A stretch of 64,000 nt of DNA, taken from the NCBI GenBank assembly GCA_010645155.1, contig CM021321.1, positions 8,643,339 through 8,707,338 of the forward strand, in the 5' to 3' direction. The notes beneath the pieces were generated by a model, which saw nothing but the letters and a program-made list of their open reading frames with translations, made no database searches and had not been told where the DNA came from. The translations under genes and the position numbers were made by a program. Source of the stretch: Tigriopus japonicus. Lineage: Eukaryota; Arthropoda; Copepoda; Harpacticoida; Harpacticidae. The first letter of the stretch is position 1; each line of letters starts with the position of its first letter. Positions 1 through 9,709 of this stretch are shown in pieces.

Positions 1-698
1 AACATTCAAACCAATTATTGCTCTTGGGGCCAATCAATAAGCATCTTAAAGTCATTTTGAACATTGCAACACTTGCATCAAGCAACCCTTAATCTAGAAG
101 AGGCCTCATCTTTGGCAGTTCGCCCAGCCAAATTAGCCAGAAGACCAAAGAGGCTTCTCTAAATTTCCGGCTGAATTGGCATTCGATCTTTGCCTTTCAC
201 TTGATTTGGGTCACCTCCGGCCAGTTTTGCCGTGCCGTGAAAAGTCCACCTCTATTCTAGATGTCCTTGGTTGCATCTTTGATCAGGGCAAGTTTCCCTC
301 TTCTCTAAAAGTAGCTCATGTCCTTCCAATTGTTAAGGGCGGAGATAAGTCACTCCCTAGTAATTTTAGGCCCATTTCTCTGACTTACAGTATTGCAAAG
401 GTCTTTGAGAAGATCATGACGTCCAAGCTTGTTGAGAATTTGGAAGCCCATGATATCATTCCCCAGGGCACCATGGGTTTCGAGCCACATTAAGTACTGT
501 TATCCAATTGGTTGACTGTATTGAGCAGATCATTAAAGGGCTTGAAAGTCACGAGTCAGTTGATGTAGTCTATCTTGACCTTGCTAAGGCCCTTGATAAG
601 GTAGATCATGGTCTTTTGCTCGATCAACTCAAAGAGTTTGAGATCCAGGGTAAGATCCTGAATTGGATTGATAGTTTCATGAGTGAAAGGAAGCAAAA
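1..698 (+). mobile_element. LINE-A fragment: reverse transcriptase, 5' part
   Basis: Remnant of a non-LTR retrotransposon. Two open stretches (176-493 and 508-756) carry the start of an RNA-dependent DNA polymerase: a VLPIVKGGD strand, the FRPISL motif, then after a frameshift VVYLDLAKALDKVDH, the region of the first catalytic aspartates. The same family occurs reversed at 31104-32640, where the equivalent reads VVYLDFAKAFDEVDH, so this copy has lost conserved positions. The reading frame is broken near 490 and cut at 698, where an LTR begins. The 3' end of the same family reappears at 6613-7135 in the same orientation, but about 250 codons in between are missing, so the two pieces are not simply one split copy. 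Confidence 0.75.
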
Positions 699-844
699 TC
701 GCATGATCTTATCGAGTGGTAAAGAAGAGACGACGAGTTCACTGATCAAGTGGTAAGACGGAAGTGTATTTCTGGTTGTCAAAAGCTCATAAGTAAACGG
801 CAGAATTGCTTACGCAAGGAAATCATAACATCATCATTATAACT
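699..844 (-). repeat. 3' LTR of Gypsy-1a
   Basis: 146-bp sequence repeated directly at 5395-5540 with only scattered differences (for example the run starting TGATCTTATCGAGTGG here against TGATCGTATCGAGTGG there). On the minus strand it follows a polypurine tract, rc of 845-855 (AAAGGGG core), as expected for the 3' LTR of a minus-strand element. It interrupts the LINE-A fragment. I could not find a convincing target-site duplication. Confidence 0.7.
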
Positions 845-899
845 CCCCTTTTAAAATATAAAGGACTCTGAATATATAAATTTTCCAATAAACATACAT

Positions 900-2795
900 T
901 TAAAATTGAAAGCGTTCAACTTGACGCCTTTCCCGGATGGATTGTCTCAGAAGTTCTTCTTTGACAACCTCAGTATCACGATCAACAAAATCACGGGGGA
1001 TTTGGCGAAGAAATCGAAGATTTCGTTCTGTCGTTCGACCTGACGGGAAACGGATGAGGTACCGTCGAGGTTGCTTGTTGTCCACAACAATAACATGTCA
1101 ATCCCATCGCCGCGTGGTTGGATTTTGAACGAGGACCGATTGCCCAAAGGGAATCTTCTTCAGAGCTCTAGTGGTCCGATCATAATACGCCTTGCGAACA
1201 TCATCATCTTGAAAGCGCTTTGCATCAGCTTGCTCAGACGAGATTTGAAATTCAGGTAAAAAGGCTTTCCTATGAATCGGTAATTTTGACCTGACAGGAC
1301 GACCGAACAATCGTTGGGCAGGAGATAATCCATCCAAACGCGGAGTATTTCTGAGCTCCAACAATCCAGACAGGAATTCTTCCGATCCCCACTCCCCTCG
1401 GTACTTGGCGAGAAGATACTTGCAACCTTTGACGTTGGACTCGGCGTACCCATTGGATTGGGGGTTATGAGGCGACGAAGGTCTCCATTCTACACCCCAA
1501 CGCTCAAAAAAATCTTGGGTGAAAGACGAGGCAAAAGGAGTGCCATTATCCGAACGGAATATATTGGGTACACCCATCATGGTGAAAAAAACACGGAGTT
1601 CCTGAACGAGAGAAGAGGCACCAGGGAAAGAATTAAATCAAGCCATCATGGGAAAACCGGAATAACGATGGGTATAAACAAGGAAATATTTCCCCCATAA
1701 GAGAAAAAAATCTGCGGATACCATCTCAAAAGGACGAGAAGGTTGATCCGCAGACAACAACGGTTCTGGCGGATTTGCAGGCCGAAAATAGCCCCGTAGG
1801 ACGAGATCTCCATCAACGGATAGTTCATTTGCAATCTTTTTGTAAAGCAAAACATATCCGGATCTGACCTTAAATACGATGTTTTTCTCCACCGACGACT
1901 TCAATGCCTGGTACTCTTCAGAGGAACAAGCATGGACAGAAAGGTTGTCCAGGACGAGATCAGTTTCTCCACCTTTGACCACAGCTATTTGAAGATTGGA
2001 GGCGGCTTGATCATCATTGTCCTCTTCCACGGGATTTGAAACGGGTGCCCGAGATAAAGCATCGGGAATAAAATGCTCCTTGCCACATTTCCATTCCACA
2101 GAGAGCTTGAATGAAAAAAGACGAGAGCGATAAGTGAGCATACGTGGATTTTCGATCGAATTTAGCATTTGGCCATTGAAGATGTGTTTTAAAGGTTTGT
2201 GATCCGTAATCACTGTAAACCTCTTCAAACCTGACAGATAAATCCGACACTTTTTGATCGCCCAATTGATTGCTAATGCTTTGAGCTCAAGAATAGCATA
2301 TCTGGTCTCCGCTTCTTAAAGAAAACGGGATCCGCACTGAATGAGACGCCATTTGTCATCGTGGAGTTGTAAGAGTGCAAATCCGAGACCCTTTAACTTG
2401 GATGCGTCCGTTTAAAGAACGGTCTGGGCTCAAAGCTTGTACATCCCCAAAATAGGAGGAGAGGTGAGGGCAGACTTGACTTGCTCAAACGCATGCAAAT
2501 GCTCAGGCAACCATAAAAATACATTTTTAGTTTTCAACAGACCTCGAAGTGGTTCGGCGTTTTTGGCGATCTCGCTTGAAAACTGACCCAGTTGATTCAC
2601 GAGTCCAAGAAATGATCTCAAATCTCGACGATCTGCCGGTGGAGGAAATCTCGAGATTGCGGCCACTTTCTCTGGATCGGCCCGAATGCTATTTTGAGAA
2701 ATACGAAAGCCCACGAAATGGATTTCCTCAACTCCTCCAATGACGCTCTTTTTCGTATTGACGGTCGTACCAAAATGGACACATCACTCAAGGAT
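900..2795 (-). pseudogene. pol: Gypsy-1a pol, 3' part: RT thumb, RNase H, integrase
   Basis: Broken polyprotein of a Ty3/Gypsy retrotransposon read from high to low coordinates. 2714-2430 has the RT connection motif LRSFLGLVNQLGQF. 2228-1638 has RNase H with the TDHKPL motif and the IPDALSRAPV segment, then the linker to integrase. 1580-1098 has the integrase core (FRSDNGTPF with the second catalytic Asp, then HNPQSNGYAE with the catalytic Glu). 1085-900 has a C-terminal RRYLIRFPSGRTT segment like the GPY/F tail. Frame changes between these blocks and a stop near 2430 make it inactive. It is close to the Gypsy-3, -4 and -5 remnants in the window and clearly different from the CsRn1-type pieces at 2936-4862. 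Confidence 0.85.
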
Positions 2796-2807
2796 CTCAC
2801 AAGTGAT

Positions 2808-2935
2808 CGTGGACTTTCTTTTTGGCGGCATTGGATCAGGCTATTTTAGGAGCTGATTTTCATTGAAGGTCGGGATGTTCGTCTTTTCACCGATCATAAA
2901 CCACTCACGTTTGCCTTCGCAAAACACCCATGTTT
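2808..2935 (+). repeat. Inverted CsRn1 patch (protease to RNase H)
   Basis: A short plus-strand piece inside minus-strand Gypsy sequence. Bases 2808-2861 are the exact reverse complement of 3783-3836 (54 nt of the protease region), and the next bases encode [18 protein letters not shown], a CsRn1-like RNase H motif. The joint with the minus-strand RT lies near 2930. It looks like a rearranged or template-switched piece. Confidence 0.75.
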
Positions 2936-4146
2936 GAGATCAAATGTCCCAGGAAGGTAATTTCTGGCCTGCCAAAGATGCACTTGCTCTTATTGATGAC
3001 AAGTCCGTTGTATATAAGCCTTTCAAACACCGTACGTAAATGCTCTAAATGATCACGCTGAGAACGGCTGGCCACCAAGATACCATCGAGGTAAACAAAA
3101 ACAAATGACAAATCTCCCAAAATCGAATCCATCATCCGTTGAAATGTTTGCGCAGCGTTCCGAAGCCCAAAAGGCATCTTGACAAATTCGAACAACCCAA
3201 ATGGAGTAATGATGGCCGTCTTGTGAATGTCTTCAGGTGCCATCGGAATTTGATTGTACCCTCGTACAAGATCCACTTTGGAGAAAATCACACAACCATG
3301 GAGACCTTCTGTAAAATCTTGGATATGAGGGATGGGATAACGATCCAGTACCGTCTTATCATTGAGGTTGCGATAATCGCCGCAACACCGCCACGTACCA
3401 TCAGCCTTGGGAGTGACATGCAAAGCCGATGCATAATCACTTTGGGAACGACGACAAATCCCAAGATCCATCATCCGATGAAAGTCAGTTTTCGCGGCTT
3501 CTAATTTTTCTCCGCCCATTCGACGAGCCTTGGAGAACACGGGATGACCAATTGTAGGCAGATGATGAAAAACTCCATGCTTTGGGGTGACATTGTTAAA
3601 AGCTGGAGTAAGAATTTCGGGAAATTGGTCTAATAGATGTAGATAGGGATCAGAACTCGAATGTTGAATGACAGTGAGGCGTGGGGCTACAGCCTTGCCC
3701 AAATGTCCATAGATCACCCGTTGAGACGTATTATCAATCAAACGGTGATTTACAAGATCAATCATAAGATTATTGGCTCGAAGAAAATCAGCTCCTAAAA
3801 TAGCCTGATCCAATGCCGCCAAAAAGAAAGTCCACGTGTAGAATTGATCTCCGAGATGTAATTCTTGCGTCACTCGACCATAACAACGGATAATCGAGCC
3901 ATTGGCCGCAGAAAATGAGGGAGAACTTTGACACGACGACCGAATTTCTCGTGAAACTGGTAATATGCTAACTTGGGCACCCGAATCGACCAAATAGGAA
4001 AGATTGTTCTTTTTATTTGTAACAAATAATAAACGGCCACCAACATTGTTTATTGATGGCCGTGCTCTTCGTTTCCCTGGATAGATTGGAGTCGAGACTG
4101 GCGAGGATGAGGTGAAGCACCTTGCGGCCGTTTGACAAACGAACAC
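2930..4146 (-). pseudogene. pol: CsRn1-type Gypsy pol: protease and reverse transcriptase
   Basis: An open frame of about 400 residues read on the minus strand. The N-terminal part has an aspartic protease motif ([13 protein letters not shown]). The RT follows, with [40 protein letters not shown] and the box normally read as YLDD or YVDD, here [11 protein letters not shown]. The second catalytic Asp is therefore Gly in this copy and the enzyme should be dead. RNase H and integrase are absent on this strand: after FLGHLIS the frame runs into the inverted patch at 2808-2935. Overlap with the gag frame (4050-4787) suggests a frameshift-expressed pol, usual for Gypsy elements. The style of RT and gag points to the CsRn1 clade. 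Confidence 0.85.
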
Positions 4147-4787
4147 GGAGACTCACAACGAAAAGCTCGTGTTCCCCATCGCTTATGGAATCTGCAGAGC
4201 TTTGAAGCTTGATCCCCAACCGCAAAACGATCCCCAACGTTGGATACTACATGAATGGCGGTTGGACGAGTAGATAAATATTTATCCGCAGCCAAAGCCA
4301 ATTCTCTTGGCGAAAATTCATCCATATTGGGAATCAGGTGAGTTCGTATTTCTTCCGGGAGCTGATCCATAAACAGCGTTTTGAACAAAAAACAGGCCTT
4401 GTGATCACCTAGCAATCCCAACATTTCGTCCATAAGTTCGGAAGGCATCCGATCCCCTAATGGAGAAACTCGGGTAAGACGTTGGCCTCTCTGATAAGAT
4501 GATAAGTTGTAAGTAGAAAGTAAACGATCCTTAAGCGTGGAGTAACGTGTACCAGCGGGTGGCGGAGAAATAAGGAGATCCACAATGCGTTTGGCTATCG
4601 ACTGATCCAAGGCTGCAACTACATAATGATATTTGGTATCGTCCGAGGAAATTCCTTTGATGGCGAATTGTGACTCGGCTTGCGAAAACCATACGATTGG
4701 AGCCTCGGGCCAAAACGTCGGAAGTTTCACTGTGGCCGCTGAAATTGTTGGAAGTGAAGATTCTTCGTCCTTCCTAGGCGTTGCCAT
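4050..4787 (-). pseudogene. gag: CsRn1-type gag
   Basis: Capsid-type protein of the CsRn1-like element. I start it at the ATG at 4787 (MATPRKDEES) rather than the upstream ATG at 4862, because the upstream codons run over the primer-binding site. Typical features are the FWPEAPIVWFSQAESQF segment near the N-terminus, LISPPPAGTRY, and a C-terminal zinc-type motif C-x2-H-x9-C-x3-C ([18 protein letters not shown]). From memory, a CHCC arrangement of this kind is characteristic of the CsRn1 clade. The frame is open to its natural end and overlaps pol. The rest of the element is truncated, so I call the locus a pseudogene. Confidence 0.8.
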
Positions 4788-4821
4788 GATGAAAAAATGG
4801 AACCACTTGACGAGTAGTTCA

Positions 4822-4839
4822 ATACGATCGAGGTCACCA
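4822..4839 (-). other. Primer-binding site, tRNA-Trp type
   Basis: Minus-strand sequence TGGTGACCTCGATCGTA lies 35 bases before the gag ATG at 4787. It resembles the complement of the tRNA-Trp 3' end (TGGTGACCCCGA...), the primer known for CsRn1-clade elements. Only about 90 bases of possible LTR remain beyond it (4842-4930). Confidence 0.6.
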
Positions 4840-4930
4840 ATGAAGCGTTTCAATAAAGACAAATTATTGCGTGCTTTCGCTTCTCTATTTCAAGACAGAA
4901 TGTTTTTCCAAAATTACAATTCAACTAATT

Positions 4931-5171
4931 AGAAGAAGAAACAATTGCGAGCATAGTGTCGGTGAGGAGACGCCACAACCTGATCCTCGGCATTCAGGTA
5001 CTTTTGTAATCGATCTTCCCAATGACTAACAAATCTTTCCAATAATGTTGGATGCTCACCCACGACATAATCGTTCAACGCGGACTCAGCCTCATTCCTA
5101 GCTCGGGTAAGAGCAGCTTTGAAGCCTCGGCGACTGGCCTTCAAGACTTGAAGCTCATCTCGGTTGGGCAT
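4931..5171 (-). pseudogene. gag: Gypsy-1a gag, N-terminal part
   Basis: Starts at the ATG at 5171 (MPNRDELQVLK) and stays open to about 4931, where it runs into the CsRn1-type element. It encodes a charged helical segment (RRGFKAALTRARNEAESAL) followed by LERFVSHWEDRLQKYLNAEDQ, similar in style to the N-terminal gag domain of arthropod Gypsy and BEL elements. It sits 200 bp inside the 5' LTR and primer site of Gypsy-1a, so I read it as that element's gag, cut by the later CsRn1 insertion. The identification is by general resemblance only. Confidence 0.5.
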
Positions 5172-5374
5172 GACGGACACAAACCAAGGGAATGACGAAT
5201 CCACGGATCGAGTGCACCACAGGAAATTCGGAAATCCAAGTTTCAACACCACAGAAATGGGATGGATGGGACTCCAGGGAAATGATCCTCGCACACCAAA
5301 TGTCGAACACCGAAAAGTGTTGAGACCACAAGTCTCAGATCAGGAAAGCCACAGACGGATGTACTTTAAGAATT

Positions 5375-5394
5375 CGTACTAACCGACTGCGCCA
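5375..5394 (-). other. Primer-binding site, tRNA-Ser type
   Basis: Directly next to the inner edge of the right LTR the minus strand reads TGGCGCAGTCGGTTAGTACG. It begins with TGG as primer sites do, and from memory resembles the tRNA-Ser primer sites of the Drosophila 17.6/297 elements. Its exact fit at the LTR boundary is what fixes the LTR end at 5395. Confidence 0.65.
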
Positions 5395-5540
5395 TCGCAT
5401 GATCGTATCGAGTGGTAAAGAAGAGAACGAGTTCACTGATCAAGTGGTAAGACGGAAGTGTATATCTGGTTGTCAAAAAGCTCATAAGTAAACGGCAGAA
5501 TTGCTTACGCAAGGAAATCATGACATCACTATTACAATCT
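5395..5540 (-). repeat. 5' LTR of Gypsy-1a
   Basis: Partner of the 146-bp LTR at 699-844. Similarity begins at TCGCATGATC next to the primer-binding site and fades at about 5540, where a different Gypsy remnant begins. The pair bounds a 4.84-kb minus-strand element. Confidence 0.7.
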
Positions 5541-6612
5541 GTTAAGTATTTAAGAAGCGAATATAAGAATACGTAAGTTTATTCATGGAAGGGCAACATA
5601 ACCGAAGGAAAGATCAAGAATAATTGAAGAAGTCGTAGAAGTATAAGAGAGAGTAGAAACAGGAATTGAACCATTGATAGGAAAGTGAATATAGGATTCC
5701 TTGATGAGAAGCGTGAAGTATCTCCAAAGCAAGAGGACGAGAAGCACAAGGCAAAACAATTCGATGGCCATGCAGGATGAGAAGGCCCATGGTCTCATTG
5801 TATGACAAGTAATCCCACTACTTGGAGTATAGTTTCAATGGATGAGATTGGGGTAAGGATTTGGGCGACTTCCCCGAGAGGAAGGTTAAAATCACGGCTT
5901 GATAATTAACATCTTCTCTTGCCATCTTATAAATCGGATCCAGAGCCAAATTGGGATGAACATTGGCCCGAATGGTGGTGAACAGAACGATCACCGAACT
6001 GATATTCTCTTCTGTTGGTTTTGGCTCATCAAAAAGAGGATATTGCGAGAGCGTGTTTGCAAGTTGATGGCTCTTACCCGGCGTCCATTGCATATCAAAC
6101 GTGTATTCCGATAGTTTGATCAAAATCCTCTGAAGACGAGGATTCTCCATGGAGGCCAGATTGGATCCCTTGAAAATACCCAAAAGAGGTTTGTGATCAG
6201 TTTTTATTGTGAAGTGCATGCCGAGAAGATAATCACGACATTTTTGAATAGCCCACTGACCGCTAGAGCTTCAAATTGGCTTTCAGCGTCAGACAGATAC
6301 CGAGATCCACATTGAACCAACTTGGAATGGCCGTTGGAATGAGTCTGAAGAAGTGCGTATCCCAAACCCTTTAACCGAGATGCATCTGTGACGAGTGAAG
6401 TGGGGAAAGGAGGATCAAAATGAACAATAACTGGGCCATCTGGGTAGGCGAGTATCGATTTGATAACATCAAACGACATTTGATGTTCTGGCATCCATTG
6501 AAACACGGTTTCCTTTTCAACAAACCACGGAGAGGTTGGGATGCATGAGCCAAATCGGGCACAAATTGTCCCAACTGATTGGACAGGCCCAAAAACGAAC
6601 GCAAACCTGCCC
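5541..6612 (-). pseudogene. pol: Gypsy-2 remnant: RT thumb, RNase H, integrase linker
   Basis: Minus-strand fragment in at least three frames. About 6600-6220 holds GLRSFLGLSNQLGQFVPDLA and the RNase H start (FPTSLVTDASRLKGLGYALLQ). 6219-5818 holds TIKTDHKPLLGIFKG and the MQWTPGKSHQLANTLSQ segment, and about 5760-5680 holds LHASHQGILY, the integrase linker. Frameshifts separate the parts and the integrase core is absent. It is a dead fragment squeezed between the Gypsy-1a LTR and the 3' end of LINE-A. Confidence 0.75.
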
Positions 6613-7135
6613 CCATTTGGGCTCCAATGAGTTCGGCAGGTTTGCAAAAGGTCGAGTAGGTCCAAAGATGTTTCACAAGGAACGTCACAGGAATGAGAGA
6701 GCTCTCGTATTGGGAGAGGCTCCAGAAGTTAGGGCAGAGAAGATATGAAAGGTATTTGATACTGTATGTTTTCAAGAGCATTCATGGGCTCTGTCCTAAC
6801 CCAGGATTTGAGATCAGTTGTAGCGATCGTAGAGGTTTTACGTGCGCTCTGAGAGCACCTCCAAATCCAAGGGAATCGAGGCTAGTTCGAACAATGAAGC
6901 CCTCCTCTCTTCTTTATCGGGCTCCTTCATTGTTCAATTTGTTGCCCATGAGTCTTCCTCGGGAATATGTAGGAGCTGATCCTCTAATAGCATTTAAGGC
7001 AGGATTGGACAAAATTTTAAATACTTTTCCTGACCAACCCCCTATTAAAGGGTTGTACCGATCTGCCAACAGTAACTCATTGGCTGATCAAACTTCATAT
7101 AAATATTAATTCTTGAAACTATATTAATCATGAAC
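6613..7135 (+). mobile_element. LINE-A 3' end
   Basis: Begins at TGGGCTCCAATGAGTTCGGC and runs through an open frame (6693-7109) with MRELSYWERLQKLGQRRY, FKSIHGLCPNPGFEIS and a tail ending LADQTSYKY. The same stretch occurs reversed at 31104-31440 and again on the plus strand at 32780-33180, so this is the conserved C-terminus of the LINE-A polymerase protein plus a short 3' UTR. The 5' part is missing here. Confidence 0.75.
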
Positions 7136-7982
7136 TCTCTTTACAGGGAATCCCATTCCTTGTAATTTTATTCAAAATCCGCCCCCACCCCCCTCGAAAA
7201 AAATCCGAAAATTTTCGTTCAATCTGATTGAAATCTGATGATTTTTTTCGGCCTAAATTGGCAGTAGCATCACTATTTCAACTTGAGTGGATGACTATTT
7301 GGGCCTGGAACTATATTCTTCAAATTTGAAATATTTTAAAATATTTCTCCACATTTCCTTGATTTTTTTAATGTTTTGGCATTTTCTTGATTGTTAAGGC
7401 CAAATATTGCAGGAAAATTGGAGCAAAATAAATTAATGGTCTTGGCATAATATTGCTAACTCAAAATGAACCAAATATGCTTAAATTTCTACAAAAGGAC
7501 ATTTGTACTAAAATTAACAATCACAACCAATTACACAAAAAATGCACCACCAAATGGGCAAATTGAACATTCGATCTTTAAATCAGTTTGGTGTCAAGTG
7601 GGCTTGCAAAAACGACCCATTATAGTAAATTTACCAAAAATGTTTTCGGGTGAACACTAACCAAGTAAGGAATGGCGTTGCCAATTTATTTTAAATGTCT
7701 GACTTATTTTTCAATTTTTTAGGGCTTATGAAGAAAATTGAAGAAAATTTAGTTTTTACATTTTGTGACTAAACAATATTTTGTCAGTGATATCTGCGCA
7801 CTTTATTGTTATCCAGGGGTGAATACTTCGCAAAATCCTTCAATTTTGTCCAAATTGGATGTTTCGCTCTTATGCTTATTTGTAACTGTTCGAAGCTTTT
7901 TTGCTACAAGTCTTTTGTTTGATTCTCTTCATTAAGAAATATTTAATGTAGAAATACTATGATATATTTGTTAACTTTTTTT
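7136..7982. other. AT-rich stretch, nothing recognised
   Basis: No gene or repeat that I can support. The short open frame at 7466-7660 has no recognisable domain and no codon pattern that stands out. Confidence 0.4.
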
Positions 7983-8222
7983 GGATTGGATTGTTGGTGC
8001 TAGGGTCGAAGGGTTGAGCCTCGCCCGGCCAGCAAAGGCAGCCTTCACATCGTCCAAATTATTCCGATAGGCAATCTCATGTCCGGTATCAGAATGGTTC
8101 TCCGTCTGTGGGTGTGAATTAGCGTCTTAAAGTTTCCTTGAGAAAGGTCGGGGAGGAGAATCGAACATGGGACCTTTCTCACTACAAGAAACTGCGCTAA
8201 CCACGACGCCACGTCTCCTCCC
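7983..8222 (-). repeat. tRNA-derived SINE (family S1)
   Basis: Read on the minus strand from 8222. The head GGGGAGGAGACGTGGCGTCG folds like a tRNA 5' half, with TGGCGTCGTGGTTAGCGC as box A region, an anticodon-like loop TTGTAGT (GTA, tyrosine-like) and GTTCGATTCTCC as box B. A body with CAAGGAAACTTTAAGACGC follows, then a tail with GAGGCTCAACCCTTCGACCC and an A-rich end. The same head and body occur at 15585-15715, and the first bases of another copy at 63988-64000. Transcription would be by RNA polymerase III from the internal boxes. Confidence 0.75.
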
Positions 8223-8820
8223 CGGAATTGTGAAAATATGAAATACTTAAGGTACCTCGTAGAGTCAATAAAAAACTTAAAGTTGAAGACAGGAAATTCC
8301 ATTTAAATTATCAAAGAAAAAAAAGGTTTCAAAATGGAAATATTGTGGATTGAAATAAAAAAATAAACAAAAAATGTTTGGATTGGTTTCGGATAATGAT
8401 GATGATGAAAATTTTAATCAAATTTTATTTGGGGAGCCTTGTACAAAGAAGAAAATTTATGTTAGATCTGAACAAATATTTCGCAAATCCAAAACCGAAT
8501 CCGAATCCAGAAATTCGCGCTAAAATCTGAAGGAATCCGAATCCGATCGGGTTCGGATCCGATTGGATCTGAAAAGTCGGATCCAATAAACGGCTTTACT
8601 CACCAGGCGCCTATGCCGTCTACGTCAGCCGTTCTCTTTGTCGCTCAACGCAGTTGAGGCAAGCAGGAAAATTAACGGCTTTAACGCCTATTATTGCACT
8701 ATTGCATTTACTTTTCTATTTAGACCTAATATTGTAACATTAATAACCATCAAGCCTTCTTTCATCATTCAACCTTAAATTCATTGTTCCTTACACGGGT
8801 ATCAGATGTATGCTTCACTT
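8223..8820. other. Gene-free stretch with degenerate CCGAATCC/GGATCCGA runs
   Basis: Around 8480-8590 there are repeated CGAATC and GGATCCGATTGG-like words, similar in style to 45470-45510. No coding signal is visible. This is the left flank of the ISL2EU-like transposon. Confidence 0.4.
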
Positions 8821-9171
8821 GCAATGAATCGTGTAGAGCTTGTTTACGTTTCTTGGTTTCCACAGCTGAATTAGATGACGTCATGCCAATTAGTTCGATT
8901 ACCTGACGTTAGATGGCGCGTCACCTTGGGAGGTTGAAAGTTGAATTGGACCGCGAAATTCTATCAAGTTTCGGCGTCTGTAACTTTGAAAATGCTTGCA
9001 TTTTTGCATGAAAACCGAATGCTACTTGTACTTTGAGATATCCGGCGTAATTTCAACTCCTCTCTTGTTAAGTGTATCGTTCCAAATTTGAATAGATTCA
9101 CGTCAAGTTTTTGCGCCCCGAGGTTGTGCTGGGTATTTCTGGACATTTTGCGTTCGTATGGTGAGGTCGTT
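8821..9171 (+). repeat. Left terminal inverted repeat of the ISL2EU-like element
   Basis: Begins GCAATGAATCGTGTAGAGC and ends near TATGGTGAGGTCGT. It matches the reverse complement of 17270-17620 over its whole length with few differences. The length, 351 bp, is the same on both sides. Confidence 0.85.
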
Positions 9172-9359
9172 TCAGACAAACAGCACGTGATAAAATCAGT
9201 GCTGCTATATTTAAGTGGTGCTCGTTTCTAATTGGAATGATAACCTACCCCGCAAGAAATGTTGCCTGAACAGGGGGAGTAATCAAATTCCGAAGAACTT
9301 CTACGAATACATCGTCATCTTTAAACGCTGTGTAGGGTCTTCTTTTTCATTGTTAAAGT

Positions 9360-9592
9360 CAGGGGTGTGCAAACCCTGGCCCGCGAGCTGATTTCGCGTG
9401 GCCCTCGAGAAGATCTGTCCAGAGACGGCTTGGCCACACTTCCATTTGCAATGGACTGGCCCGCAGCATGATTTTTTGATTTTTTCATGAATTTTATACT
9501 AGAAATTATTTGCTGTTTTGGATGGTGTGGCCCTCGAGAGCCAACGGTCCGGCCAATTTGGCCCACTGCTAAATAAGTTTGCACACCCCCTG
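9360..9592. mobile_element. hAT-type MITE, 233 bp
   Basis: Ends are CAGGGGTGTGCAAAC and, inverted, GTTTGCACACCCCCTG. It is flanked by GTTAAAGT (9352-9359) and GTTTAAGT (9593-9600), an 8-bp target duplication with one mismatch. The interior has no coding capacity. It lies upstream of the THAP exon within the ISL2EU-like element. Confidence 0.85.
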
Positions 9593-9709
9593 GTTTAAGT
9601 CATGACGATGGTCATAGCGATGGTACTTTCCATTTGGAACTTATATCAACACTGGTTTGACTTTGATGGACAACATTGCCTTCAAAGATAATTTTGCACA
9701 CCAGGAGCA

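Noticed and set aside
5281..5299. Minus-strand TGGTGTGCGAGGATCAT as the primer site of Gypsy-1a
   Set aside because: LTR similarity stops exactly at 5395, next to the TGGCGCAGTCGG site. The sequence at 5281 lies too far inside.
5340..5400. tRNA gene or SINE head (TGGCGCAGTCGG looks like a tRNA box A)
   Set aside because: No box B or cloverleaf follows. The primer-site explanation fits its position beside the LTR better.
8140..8222. A functional tRNA-Tyr gene on the minus strand
   Set aside because: The fold is only partial, acceptor pairing is imperfect, and the unit continues into a body and A-rich tail also seen at 15585. It is a SINE head.
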